DNA of 64,000 bases from Allofournierella_A excrementavium. Lineage in GTDB: Bacteria; Bacillota; Clostridia; Oscillospirales; Ruminococcaceae. This document shows, piece by piece, positions 38,419 through 46,627 of this stretch (its first letter is position 1; the number at the start of each line of letters is the position of its first letter). A program made the position numbers and the translations under genes. The notes under the pieces were generated by a model. It was not told the origin of the DNA and did not search any database. It worked only from the letters and a program-made list of their open reading frames with translations. The stretch is taken from contig DWVE01000027.1 of assembly GCA_019120375.1 (NCBI GenBank), positions 1 to 64,000 of the forward strand, in the 5' to 3' direction.

Positions 38419-38447
38419 TTGCCCGCAGGCGGCGCGCCTGCTATAAT
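38419..38447 (+). promoter_or_regulatory. Promoter of DUF3048 copy 2, with a palindromic spacer
   Basis: TTGCCC (38419-38424), 17 bases and TATAAT (38442-38447). The spacer itself is an inverted repeat, GCAGGCG-GCG-CGCCTGC, which would place a symmetrical protein site between the two boxes. Confidence 0.8.
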
Positions 38448-38508
38448 AGAAAACAGAATCGGGCGGCGTGCCGCCTGCAATAAAAAGCGGAATACGAGGG
38501 AACAGAAC

Positions 38509-39711
38509 ATGAAACGTTTGTTGTGCATCCTGCTGGCGCTGACCATGTCGGTCAGCCTGTTCACCGCCTGCGGCGGCGACGAGACCACCACTTCCGGCGG
38601 CGGCGAACCCGCTGTGGAAGCCACCCCCGAGCCTACCCCCGAACCCTATGAGGCCAACGTGCTCACCGGCTACGAAAAGGATGCCGACTACCCCGAAGGC
38701 CAGCGCATCACCGCCGTGATGGTGAACAACATCCAGACCTGCCGGCCTCAGCGCGGCCTGTCCGCGGCGGACATGCTCTTTGAGATCAAGGTGGAGGGCG
38801 GCATCACCCGCTTCATGGCCCTCTTCACCGATTATAACAACATCCCCGACATCGGGCCCGTCCGCTCCGCCCGCGACCAGTTCTTCCGGCTGGTGCTGCC
38901 CTGGCAGCCGCTCTATGTCCACATCGGCCAGAGCGTGGTGCAGAAGGAGTACATCACCAACTACAACTACGACGAGTGGAACCTGGAAGGCAACTTCGAC
39001 GGCAACCTCTATTACCGCAACCGCGACCGTGTGAACTGGGCGGGCAACCATGTGGACACCGAGCACACCGCCTACACCAACGGCCAGCTCATCGCCGAGT
39101 ATGTGGAGCGCCATGACGTGGACGACCGCCGCATGTACAACTCCACCTTCTTCGACTTCGTGGATTACCGTGAGCCCGCCAAGGTGCTCACCGGCGAGCA
39201 TCTGGAGGGCGGCGCCAGCGCCGACGCCGGCCGCGTGACCATCCGCCACTCCCAGTCCTACCGCACCCAGTTCGACTATGACTCCAGCCTCGGCCAGTAC
39301 GCCATGGCCCAGTGGTATTACAGCAAGGGGTCCTACATGGACACCATCGACGAGAACAACGGCCAGCAGCTGATGTTCGACAACCTGCTCATCCTCTTCA
39401 CCGACATCCACACCTATCCCGGCCACGAGGCCAAGGACCTGCAGTATGCCGAGTACAGCTGGGGCGGCGTGGGCTACTACTGCTACGGCGGCAGGATCGA
39501 GCGCATCCGCTGGCAGAAGGGCACCCCGCTGGACACCCTGCGCATCGTGGACTTTGAGACCGAAGAGCCCTTCGAGATCAACTGCGGCAAGACCTATGTG
39601 ACCGTGGTGGACGAGGACGAGATCCCCGGCTTCAGCTGGGAGCCGCTGGAGACTGCCCAGGACGTGCAGGAGGCCCCCACCACCAACGACTTCGTTGAGA
39701 GCGACGATTAA
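38509..39711 (+). CDS. DUF3048 lipoprotein, copy 2
   Basis: 400 residues. The signal peptide ends LFTAC, then a TPEPTPEP linker and a DUF3048 domain with LTGYEKDADYPEGQRITAVMVNNIQTCRPQRGLSAADMLFEIKVEGGITRFMALFTDY and IGPVRSARDQFFRLVLP. The C-terminal half includes NVRIVDF-like WQKGTPLDTLRIVDFETEEPFEINCGKTYVTVVDED. It aligns end to end with copy 1 and more weakly with copy 3. Acidic ends and an aromatic core suggest an extracytoplasmic binding role; no enzyme motif is visible. Confidence 0.93.
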   Translation: MKRLLCILLALTMSVSLFTACGGDETTTSGGGEPAVEATPEPTPEPYEANVLTGYEKDADYPEGQRITAVMVNNIQTCRPQRGLSAADMLFEIKVEGGITRFMALFTDYNNIPDIGPVRSARDQFFRLVLPWQPLYVHIGQSVVQKEYITNYNYDEWNLEGNFDGNLYYRNRDRVNWAGNHVDTEHTAYTNGQLIAEYVERHDVDDRRMYNSTFFDFVDYREPAKVLTGEHLEGGASADAGRVTIRHSQSYRTQFDYDSSLGQYAMAQWYYSKGSYMDTIDENNGQQLMFDNLLILFTDIHTYPGHEAKDLQYAEYSWGGVGYYCYGGRIERIRWQKGTPLDTLRIVDFETEEPFEINCGKTYVTVVDEDEIPGFSWEPLETAQDVQEAPTTNDFVESDD

Positions 39712-39726
39712 ACCAATTCACATTCG

Positions 39727-39760
39727 GGGCCCCCGGCCGGCATCGGCGGGGGCCCTTTTT
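39727..39760 (+). terminator. Terminator after DUF3048 copy 2
   Basis: GGGCCCCCG pairs with CGGGGGCCC over an 11-base loop and is followed by TTTTT. Copy 3 starts 25 bases later, and part of the transcript may read through. Confidence 0.85.
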
Positions 39761-39784
39761 GAACAGGACAAGGAGAACACACCC

Positions 39785-40972
39785 ATGAAACTTGCAAAGC
39801 GAGCCGTTGCCGCGGCGATGGCCGTGCTGCTGCTGGCGGGCTGCGGGTCCGCGCCTTCCCAGAGCGGCACGCCCGCGTCCGGCGCGTCCCAGAGCGCCAG
39901 CCAGCCGGCGACCCCCACCCCCGAACCCCACGAGGCCAGCACCGAGATGCCGCTGCCTGCCGAGGGCATCAGCGCCCTCACCGGGCGCACGGCGGAACAT
40001 CCCGGCCGCCGCCCGGTGGCGGTGATGGTGTCGGGCGACGCGGCGGCCCGGCCCCAGTGGGGCATCGGCACCGCCGACCTTCTGATCGAGGCCAACACCG
40101 AAGGGGAGAACACCAGCATGATGGCGGTGTTCGACAGCTGTGAGCGGGTCGTGAAGGTGGGCCCTGTGAGCCAGGGCCGGGACCTGTTTTTGCAGATGGT
40201 GATGCCGGTGAACGCCATCCCCATGTACATCGACTGCGACATCTACACCTCCAATCTGGTGAACTGGTACACCTACCAGCCGCTGGACGGCATCTACATC
40301 GGCGTGAACGCCTACAACCTGGACGGCGAGCGGGACCAGACCGCCCCCCAGGAGCTGTGCTGGTACGCTGACTCCCGCCTGATCCCGAGCGCCATCGAGT
40401 CCTACGGACAGTCGGCGGACGGCGAGACCCCCACCTTCTTCCATTTTGACGAGGCCGCCGCGCCCACCAAGGGCAACGGCTACCGGCTGGAGATCGGCTA
40501 CGGCGCCCAGCGCACCGCGCAGCTGGTCTACGGCGAGGCCGAGGACCGCTACTTCCTGAAAGAGAACGACCAGGACCAGCTGGACGCCGCCAAGGAGGAC
40601 GGTCTGGTGCGGTTCACCAACGTGCTGCTGCTGATGGCGCCCTCCGGCTTCAAGGACGACGGCGTCACCCGCGACTATGACCTCACCGGCGGCGACGGAG
40701 TGTATCTCTCCGGCGGCGGCGCGGTGCAGATCCAGTGGAAAAAGGGCGAGGCGGACCAGCCGCTGCAGCTCTTCGACGCCGAGGGCCAGCCCTTCCCGGT
40801 GCGGCCCGGCCGCACCTACATCGGCATCTGGGGCGGCTTTGAGGGCCAGAGCCTGCGCCTGCTGGATTCCAGCGGCGCCGAGCAGCCCCTGCCCGCGGCC
40901 CCCGCGCCCATGGGCGGGACCTCCGAGCCGGCTTCCTCCGCACCCGCCGACTCCGCTTCCGCGGCTGCCTGA
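39785..40972 (+). CDS. DUF3048-like lipoprotein, divergent copy 3
   Basis: 395 residues. Signal peptide ends LLLAGC, then a long Ser/Ala/Pro/Gln linker and the first DUF3048 half (LTGRTAEHPGRRPVAVMVSGDAAARPQWGIGTADLLIEANTEGENTSMMAVFDSCERVVKVGPVSQGRDLFLQM). Sequence around the signature is looser than in copies 1 and 2 (for example MVSGDAAARPQ in place of MVNNIQTCRPQ), so function may have shifted. The C-terminus is a low-complexity Ala/Ser/Pro tail. It is followed after 12 bases by a membrane-protein gene, likely the same transcript. Confidence 0.85.
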   Translation: MKLAKRAVAAAMAVLLLAGCGSAPSQSGTPASGASQSASQPATPTPEPHEASTEMPLPAEGISALTGRTAEHPGRRPVAVMVSGDAAARPQWGIGTADLLIEANTEGENTSMMAVFDSCERVVKVGPVSQGRDLFLQMVMPVNAIPMYIDCDIYTSNLVNWYTYQPLDGIYIGVNAYNLDGERDQTAPQELCWYADSRLIPSAIESYGQSADGETPTFFHFDEAAAPTKGNGYRLEIGYGAQRTAQLVYGEAEDRYFLKENDQDQLDAAKEDGLVRFTNVLLLMAPSGFKDDGVTRDYDLTGGDGVYLSGGGAVQIQWKKGEADQPLQLFDAEGQPFPVRPGRTYIGIWGGFEGQSLRLLDSSGAEQPLPAAPAPMGGTSEPASSAPADSASAAA

Positions 40973-40984
40973 CGGGGGAAAAGC

Positions 40985-42655
40985 ATGGAAAACACCCTGA
41001 CGCCTAACACGAAAAAACAGTGGCTCGCGGCGGCTGTGTGCGCTGCGGCAGTGCTCATCGTCTGCGCGCTGCCCTTCGCGGACCGGGATCTGGTGGCCGG
41101 CCACGACGCCGTGTTCCACATCCTGCGCCTGGAGGGGCTGGCCGCCGCCCTGGGTGGCGGCGCGTCCATCCCGGTGCGGGTCTACTCGCTGATTTTGGGC
41201 GGCTACGGCTATGCCGCCGGCCTGTTCTACCCCGACCTGCTGCTCTATCCCGCGGCGCTGGCGAGGGTGGCGGTGCTGGGGCCGGAACTGGCCTTCAAGT
41301 TCCTGATGCTGGGCTGCGTGGCCCTGCAGTGCGTCACCAGCTATTTCGCGGGCCGGGCCATCGGCAAAAGCCATTTTGCCGGCTGCGCCTTCATGGTGCT
41401 CTACGGCCTGTGCCAGTACCACTTCACCAACCTCTACATCCGCAGCGCGGTGGGGGAGGTGCAGGCCATGGCCTTTCTGCCCCTGGCGGTGTGGGGCCTG
41501 TGGGACCTCACCGAAGAGGGGGCCAAAAAGCCCTGGCTGCTGTTTTTGGGCTTTACCGGTCTGGTGCTCAGCCACACCGTCAGCCTTGCGCTGATGGGCC
41601 TTGTGGCGGTGGTGTGGGTGCTGGTGCGCCTGCCCAGAATGCTGAACCGGCGGGCGCTGGCCGCGGGTTTCGGCGCGGCGGCGGCCTGCCTTGCGGTGAG
41701 CTGCTACTACTGGCTGCCGGTGCTGGAACAGTTCACCGCCGACACCTTCAAGGTCAGCGCCGAACCGCTGACCCGCCTTGCCTACAACTATCTCACCCTT
41801 GCCGACATCTTTGACCCCACCTCCTACACCGGCCTCGGCCTGGGCGGCATGATTCTGGCGCCGCTGACCGTGGCGGCGGGGGTGTGGCTGGCCCGCAAAG
41901 GGCGGCGCTGCCGCCGGGGCTGGGTGTTCCTGGCGGTGGGCGCGGCGCTCACCTTCGCCACCCTGAACTGGGTGCCCTGGTCGAAACTGGACGAGACGGT
42001 GCTCACCAGCGTGCAGTTCCCCTGGCGGCTGAATGCCTTCGGCCAGATGTTCCTGTGCCTAGGGGCCGCCTGCCTGCTGGCGGGCCTTTCCGCGAAGCGG
42101 GTCAGGGCCGCGGCGCTGGCGGCGTGCTTCTGCCTCTCGCTGGTGAACCTCGCCTGCCTGTGGCCCACCTTCCCGGAGCTGGTGAACTACGACCGCAACT
42201 ACTTCACCGGCCAGCGGGGCGAGACCTTCTATCTGGTGGGGGCCGAGTGGCTGCCCGCCGGGGTGAATACCATCGAGTTCGCCTTTGAGCCGGGGGCGCA
42301 GTACACCAACGGCGAGGGCGTGTTCACCGGCGACTATCTGCCCAACGGCGACTTCGTGGCGGAGTTCGACGGCACCGCAGGGCTTTGGGGCATCCCGAAG
42401 CTGTGGTACAAGGGCTACTCCGCCTGGGTGGAGCCCGCGGACGGCGGCGAGGCCATCCCGGTGCCGCTGCACAAGGACGCCGGCGGCCGGGTGGAGCTGG
42501 ACGTGCCCGAGGGCCTGCCCGCCGGGCGGCTGGTGGTGAGCTACACCGGCACCACGCTGCAGCATGTTTCCGACTGGGTGAGCGGCCTTTCGGCCCTGGC
42601 CCTGGCGGGCGCGGCCGCCGGGTGCGCGCTGCGCAGACGGCGCAAAGTCAAGTAA
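40985..42655 (+). CDS. Polytopic membrane protein, PTPS-related (PF10131) type
   Basis: 556 residues with about eleven membrane helices and a C-terminal extracellular domain (around 410-525). The GHDAVFHILRLEGLAAAL motif in the first external loop and the FKFLMLGCVALQCVTSYFAGRAIGKS..YGLCQYHFTNLYIRSAVGEVQAMAFLPLAVWGL block are typical of the large membrane family labelled '6-pyruvoyl-tetrahydropterin synthase-related', which is not an enzyme of pterin synthesis and resembles GT-C glycosyltransferases. The last helix precedes a basic tail. It may modify envelope glycans. GGGGGAAAAGC lies before the ATG. Confidence 0.85.
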   Translation: MENTLTPNTKKQWLAAAVCAAAVLIVCALPFADRDLVAGHDAVFHILRLEGLAAALGGGASIPVRVYSLILGGYGYAAGLFYPDLLLYPAALARVAVLGPELAFKFLMLGCVALQCVTSYFAGRAIGKSHFAGCAFMVLYGLCQYHFTNLYIRSAVGEVQAMAFLPLAVWGLWDLTEEGAKKPWLLFLGFTGLVLSHTVSLALMGLVAVVWVLVRLPRMLNRRALAAGFGAAAACLAVSCYYWLPVLEQFTADTFKVSAEPLTRLAYNYLTLADIFDPTSYTGLGLGGMILAPLTVAAGVWLARKGRRCRRGWVFLAVGAALTFATLNWVPWSKLDETVLTSVQFPWRLNAFGQMFLCLGAACLLAGLSAKRVRAAALAACFCLSLVNLACLWPTFPELVNYDRNYFTGQRGETFYLVGAEWLPAGVNTIEFAFEPGAQYTNGEGVFTGDYLPNGDFVAEFDGTAGLWGIPKLWYKGYSAWVEPADGGEAIPVPLHKDAGGRVELDVPEGLPAGRLVVSYTGTTLQHVSDWVSGLSALALAGAAAGCALRRRRKVK

Positions 42656-42690
42656 CGGGGCGCTGCCCCGAAGGAGAGAGGAGAAGACCC

Positions 42691-42894
42691 ATGTCTCTGT
42701 TTGAACCCCGCACCCCCGTTTACAGCGGCGAGGGCGACGAACTGAAAAAGGTGGAAAAGCTGCTGCACGACCACCAGATCGACTACAAGCTCAAGGCCGG
42801 CAGCACCGGCACGCTGGTGATGGTCAAGCGCAGCCGCGCCGACGAGGCGGAGATGGAGATCCGCGAAGCCAAGGCCCGCAACTGGCTTTGGTAA
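42691..42894 (+). CDS. Small protein of unknown function (DUF2007-like)
   Basis: 67 residues. EPRTPVYSGEGDELKKVEKLLHDHQIDYKLKAGSTGTLVMVKRSRADEAEMEIREAK has the size and beta-alpha-beta pattern of small 'putative signal-transducing' (DUF2007-like) proteins, but I do not recognise the exact family. A strong ribosome site (AAGGAGAGAGGAG) precedes the ATG, and a terminator follows 12 bases after the stop. It is probably co-transcribed with the membrane-protein gene. Confidence 0.75.
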   Translation: MSLFEPRTPVYSGEGDELKKVEKLLHDHQIDYKLKAGSTGTLVMVKRSRADEAEMEIREAKARNWLW

Positions 42895-42905
42895 AAAAGC
42901 AAAAA

Positions 42906-42939
42906 GGGAGCGCCCCTTCGCGGGGGCGCTCCCTTTTTT
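42906..42939. terminator. Bidirectional terminator, small ORF and typA
   Basis: GGGAGCGCCCC pairs with GGGGCGCTCCC, followed by TTTTTT on the plus strand and TTTTTGC on the minus strand. Confidence 0.92.
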
Positions 42940-42960
42940 GTTTGTGAGAAACGGGAAAGG

Positions 42961-44784
42961 TCAGTTCTTCTTGCCCTTCAGTTCCTTCATGCGCAGGTCG
43001 TGGCTGAGGATGCGCTTGCGGATGCGCAGGCTCTTGGGGGTGACCTCCAGCAGCTCGTCGGGGGCCAGGAACTCCAGGCAGCCCTCCAGGCTGAACTTGC
43101 TCACCGGCACCAGCCGCAGCGCGTCGTCCGAGCCGGAGGCGCGGGTGTTGGTCAGGTGCTTGGTCTTGCACACGTTCACGGTGATGTCCTCGCCGGTGGG
43201 GGTGTAGCCCACCACCATGCCGCCGTAGACCTTCTCGCCGGGGGTCACGATCAGGGTGCCGCGGCCCTGGGCGTTGAACAGGCCGTAGGTCACCGCGTCG
43301 CCGGTCTCGAAGCTGATGAGGCTGCCGGTGCTGCGGCAGGTGATGTCGCCCTGCCACTCCTCGTAGCCGTCGAAGATGGTGTTCAGGATGCCCTCGCCGT
43401 GGGTGTCGGTGAGGAACTGGCTGCGGTAGCCGAACAGGCCGCGGCTGGGCATGCGGAACTCAAGCCGCACACGGCTGCCGATGGGCTCCATCTGCTGCAG
43501 GATGGCCTTGCGGGAACCCAGGGCGGTCATCACCGCGCCCTGATAGTCGGTGGGCACGTCCACGACCACCCGCTCCATGGGCTCCATGGTCTTGCCGTTC
43601 TCCACGTGGGTCAGCACCTTCGGGGGGCTGACCTGCAGCTCGTAGCCTTCGCGGCGCATGGTCTCGATGAGGATGGACAGGTGCATCTCGCCGCGGCCCA
43701 TCACCCGGAAGGAGTCGCTGGTGGCGGAGTCCTCCACCCGCAGGGCCACGTCCTTCAGAAGCTCACGCTGCAGGCGGTCGCGGATCTGGCGGCTGGTGAC
43801 GTACTTGCCCTCGCGGCCGGCGAAGGGGCTGTCGTTGACGGAGAAGGTCATCTCCACGGTGGGGTCGTTGATCTTCACGAAGGGCAGCGGCTCCACGTTG
43901 GCGGGATCGCACAGGGTGTTGCCGATGGTCACGTCGGCCAGGCCGCTGAAAGCGACGATGTCGCCGGCCTTGGCCTCCTCGATGGGCTCGCGGCCGTTGG
44001 CCTTGAAGTCATACAGCTTGGTGATGCGCCCGCGCAGGGAGACGTCGGGGTTGTGCCAGTCGCACACCTGCACGTCCTGACCCACCTTGGCCACGCCGTT
44101 CTGGATGCGGCCGATGCCGATGCGGCCCACAAAGTCGTTGTAGTCCACGCTGGAGCACAGCATCTGGAAGGGAGCCTCGGGGTCGCCTTCCGGGCACTTG
44201 ACGTACTGCAGGATGGTGTCGAACAGGGGCTTGAGGTCGGTGCCCGGCACGTCGGGCGAGTAGCTGGCGGTGCCGGCGCGGCCGGAGCAGAACACCATGG
44301 GGCTGTCCAGCTGTTCGTCGGTGGCGCCCAGGTCCATCAGGAGCAGCAGCACCTCGTCGATGACTTCCTTGATGCGGGCGTCCGGCCGGTCGATCTTGTT
44401 CACCGCGATGACCAGGCTCAGGTTCTGCTGCAGAGCCTTCTGCAGCACGAAGCGGGTCTGGGGCATGCAGCCCTCGGCGGCGTCCACCAGCAGCAGCACG
44501 CCGTTGACCATCTTAAGAACGCGCTCCACCTCGCCGCCGAAGTCGGCGTGGCCCGGAGTGTCCACGATGTTGATCTTCACGCCGTTATAAACGGTGGAGC
44601 AGTTCTTGGCCAGAATGGTGATGCCGCGCTCCCGCTCGATGTCGCCGGAGTCCATCACGCGCTCGGCCACCTGCTGATTTTCCCGGAACGCGCCGCTTTG
44701 CTTGAGCATCTGGTCCACGAGGGTGGTCTTGCCGTGGTCAACGTGGGCGATGATGGCAATGTTGCGCAGATCTGTACGTTCCAT
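42961..44784 (-). CDS. typA: GTP-binding protein TypA/BipA
   Basis: 607 residues, full length. A translational GTPase of the EF-G family that assists ribosome assembly, especially in the cold and under stress. G1 is AHVDHGKTTL, G2 ERGITILAK, G3 DTPGHADF, G4 NKIDRPDA and G5 FCSGRAGTA; domain II, domains III/V (RGEMHLSILIETMRREGYELQVSPPKVL, RMPSRGLFGYRSQFLTDTHGEGILNTIFDGYE) and the BipA C-terminal domain (TNTRASGSDDALRLVPVSKFSLEGCLEF) follow. The start has AGGAAGGGG upstream. A GC-rich hairpin (44812-44833) lies in its leader. Confidence 0.97.
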   Translation of the reverse strand: MERTDLRNIAIIAHVDHGKTTLVDQMLKQSGAFRENQQVAERVMDSGDIERERGITILAKNCSTVYNGVKINIVDTPGHADFGGEVERVLKMVNGVLLLVDAAEGCMPQTRFVLQKALQQNLSLVIAVNKIDRPDARIKEVIDEVLLLLMDLGATDEQLDSPMVFCSGRAGTASYSPDVPGTDLKPLFDTILQYVKCPEGDPEAPFQMLCSSVDYNDFVGRIGIGRIQNGVAKVGQDVQVCDWHNPDVSLRGRITKLYDFKANGREPIEEAKAGDIVAFSGLADVTIGNTLCDPANVEPLPFVKINDPTVEMTFSVNDSPFAGREGKYVTSRQIRDRLQRELLKDVALRVEDSATSDSFRVMGRGEMHLSILIETMRREGYELQVSPPKVLTHVENGKTMEPMERVVVDVPTDYQGAVMTALGSRKAILQQMEPIGSRVRLEFRMPSRGLFGYRSQFLTDTHGEGILNTIFDGYEEWQGDITCRSTGSLISFETGDAVTYGLFNAQGRGTLIVTPGEKVYGGMVVGYTPTGEDITVNVCKTKHLTNTRASGSDDALRLVPVSKFSLEGCLEFLAPDELLEVTPKSLRIRKRILSHDLRMKELKGKKN

Positions 44785-44876
44785 TTGCGTACCCCTTCCT
44801 TTCTTCCCAATGGCCGCGTTCGGGGGCGCGGCCTTATCTATTACTTCTATAATGCACAGTAAAAAGCACGCTATTT

Positions 44877-44905
44877 ATAGTACGGCACGGCCCGCCCTTT
44901 GTCAA
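44877..44905 (-). promoter_or_regulatory. Sigma-A promoter of typA
   Basis: TTGACA (44905-44900), 17 bases and TACTAT (44882-44877) on the minus strand, giving a leader of about 85 bases that includes the hairpin GGCCGCG/CGCGGCC (44812-44833). Confidence 0.85.
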
Positions 44906-45016
44906 GAATATACAAATAAATTTTAAATGTTCGGCCAAATGAACAAAATCCGCGGTTTTGCTTGTGCTTTCGCCCCTTATCCGGCAAAGAAACAAAAGCT
45001 TTTTCAAAAAAAGGGC

Positions 45017-45045
45017 TTGCAAAATCCGTGACTGTCTGCTATAAT
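45017..45045 (+). promoter_or_regulatory. Sigma-A promoter of tRNA-Val
   Basis: TTGCAA (45017-45022), 17 bases and TATAAT (45040-45045), with the tRNA beginning 22 bases after the -10 box. Confidence 0.9.
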
Positions 45046-45066
45046 AACAAAGCTGTCACATGACAT

Positions 45067-45142
45067 GGGCGGTTAGCTCAGCTGGTAGAGCATCTGCTTG
45101 ACGTGCAGAGGGTCAGGGATTCGAGTTCCTTACCGCCCACCA
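45067..45142 (+). tRNA. tRNA-Val (anticodon GAC)
   Basis: A 76-base cloverleaf with encoded CCA. The acceptor stem GGGCGGT/ACCGCCC has discriminator A, the D arm is GCTCAGCTGGTAGAGC, and the anticodon loop TTGACGT has GAC. In the T arm (AGGGA TTCGAGT TCCTT) one pair is a wobble. Confidence 0.96.
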
Positions 45143-45177
45143 AACCCCGAGAACGCATCGCGTTTTCGGGGTTTTTG
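45143..45177 (+). terminator. Terminator of tRNA-Val
   Basis: A 14-bp stem (45143-45156 with 45160-45173, one G-U pair) directly after the CCA, followed by TTTG. Confidence 0.9.
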
Positions 45178-45186
45178 TTGTTTTCC

Positions 45187-45215
45187 TTGTGGAAAAGCCG
45201 CAAAAGTGATATAAT
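45187..45215 (+). promoter_or_regulatory. Promoter of the leader RNA/lipoprotein gene
   Basis: TTGTGG (45187-45192), 17 bases and TATAAT (45210-45215). Initiation near 45222 is expected. Confidence 0.8.
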
Positions 45216-45221
45216 AAAGGT

Positions 45222-45309
45222 GTTCCAAGAAAGACTCTCCGCGCCTCCGGGCGCGGGGCAACCGTTGAGCCGTGGATGACATCGTGCGTGTGTCGTCCCC
45301 GGCCTTTTT
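45222..45309 (+). ncRNA. Unassigned structured leader or small RNA with its own terminator
   Basis: About 88 bases from the predicted transcript start to a T run. Hairpin 1 is CCGCGCC/GGCGCGG with a TCCG loop (45239-45256). Hairpin 2 is a 13-position stem (45269-45281 with 45291-45303, one mismatch, one wobble) followed by CTTTTT, an intrinsic terminator 32 bases before the lipoprotein start codon. The segment between is GGGGCAACCGTTG. This is either an attenuator or riboswitch controlling the downstream gene, or an independent small RNA. It does not match the T-box, SRP, 6S, ZTP, c-di-GMP or c-di-AMP RNAs as I know them. Confidence 0.6.
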
Positions 45310-45341
45310 GCGCGGATGCGCGAAAAACAGGGGGGAGCAGC

Positions 45342-46604
45342 ATGAAAAAACGCAAACTGATCGCATTGGGGCTGGCGGCGGCGCTGGCCCTGGCCCTGAC
45401 CGCCTGCGGCGCGAAGCTGACGGGCGTCGGCCTGCCGCAGGAGGAGCTGAAACTGACGGTGGGCGGCACCGCGGCGCTGGAGCCCGTCTTCGCCTGGGAC
45501 GGCGAAGCGCCCGCCGAGGACCCGGCGGTGACCTACACCAGCGCCGACGCGACGGTGGCCACCGTGGATGAGATCGGCACCGTGACCGGCGTGGCGGCGG
45601 GCGAGACCACCGTCACCGCGGCGGTGGGCGAGCTGAGCGCCACCCAGACGGTGGTGGTGAACATCGCCACCGAGACCCTGACGGTGGAGGAGATGAGCCT
45701 CCATCTGGCCGACGGCGCGGCCCAGGCCGTGGTGACCGTGGAGCCCGCGGAGCTGGCGGACCAGCTCACCTTCAAGACCGGCGATGAGGCCATCGCCGCC
45801 GTGGACGAAAACGGCAGCGTGACCCCGGTGAAGGAAGGCCACACCAGCCTGCTGGTGCTTGCGCCGGACGGCACCCGGGCCAAGGCGATGATCACCGTGT
45901 GGAGCGGCCCCAAGGAGCTGACCCTCACGGCGGATAAGACCGAAGTGACCGTGGGCGGCACCACCACCGTCACCGCCGCCGATGAGACCGGCGCGGCGGT
46001 GGACGCCGCCACCCTGACCTGGTCCTCCAGCGACGAGGGCGTGGCCACCGTGGACGAGGCCGGCACCGTGACCGTGGTGAGCGCCGGCGAGGCGACCATC
46101 ACCGCCGAGACCGCCTATGAGGTGGCGGGCAGCGTCACCCTCACCGGCAAGGAGGCCGCCAAGTCCTCGGGCAGCGGCTCCTCCGGCTCTTCCGCTTCGG
46201 CGGGCGGCAGCGGCTCCGGCAGCGTCGCCGCCCCCACCGAGGACGCCCCCGAGGGCTGGGGCACCCACGGCTGGTTCTATGTGGATGTGGACACCACCGC
46301 CTTTGATATGCAGAACCAGCTGCGGTCGGCGGCGGGCGCGGCGGCCCTTGTCTGGGACGACAGCCTTGCCTCCATCGCCCAGAGCCGCTGCGAGGACATC
46401 GCGGTGGACTTCAGCCACAACGGCGCCCAGACCACCGGCGAGAACATCGCCGTGGGCTACGCCGACGCGGCCTCGGTCATCGCCGCGTGGCAGGGCAGCA
46501 CCGGCCACTACCAGAACATGATCAACACCGTCTACACCCGGGGCGCCATCGCCCACATGTACGACGGCGACGGCTGCCACTACTGGGTGGCAGTGTTCGA
46601 GTGA
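45342..46604 (+). CDS. Lipoprotein with Big2-like Ig repeats and a CAP/SCP domain
   Basis: 420 residues, exported (signal peptide ending LTAC). Three Big2-like bacterial Ig repeats are seen (about 30-110, 115-190 and 195-285), each with the VTYTSADATVATVDEIGTVTGVAAGETTVTA-type core. A Ser/Gly linker (SSGSGSSGSSASAGGSGSGS) leads to a CAP domain (about 305-420): MQNQLRSAAGAAALVWDDSLASIAQSRCEDIAVDFSHNG.. ENIAVGYADAASVIAAWQGSTGHYQNMI..CHYWVAVF. The putative metal-binding His of the CAP fold (FSHNG and GHYQ) are retained. Likely an adhesin-like or envelope-anchored protein. GGGGGGAGCAGC precedes the ATG. Confidence 0.88.
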   Translation: MKKRKLIALGLAAALALALTACGAKLTGVGLPQEELKLTVGGTAALEPVFAWDGEAPAEDPAVTYTSADATVATVDEIGTVTGVAAGETTVTAAVGELSATQTVVVNIATETLTVEEMSLHLADGAAQAVVTVEPAELADQLTFKTGDEAIAAVDENGSVTPVKEGHTSLLVLAPDGTRAKAMITVWSGPKELTLTADKTEVTVGGTTTVTAADETGAAVDAATLTWSSSDEGVATVDEAGTVTVVSAGEATITAETAYEVAGSVTLTGKEAAKSSGSGSSGSSASAGGSGSGSVAAPTEDAPEGWGTHGWFYVDVDTTAFDMQNQLRSAAGAAALVWDDSLASIAQSRCEDIAVDFSHNGAQTTGENIAVGYADAASVIAAWQGSTGHYQNMINTVYTRGAIAHMYDGDGCHYWVAVFE

Positions 46605-46627
46605 GCGCTGGGAAAAGTGAACACACC

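Noticed and set aside
44906..45016. Riboswitch before tRNA-Val/typA
   Set aside because: AT-rich sequence with a weak TGTTC/GAACA repeat but no conserved aptamer; nothing to support.
45222..45309. Signal-recognition-particle RNA, 6S RNA or c-di-GMP/c-di-AMP riboswitch
   Set aside because: A GATGAC...GTGTG stretch recalls 4.5S RNA, but the diagnostic GGAAGGAAGCAGCC-type loop is absent, and the conserved blocks of GEMM and ydaO elements are not found. Left as unassigned.
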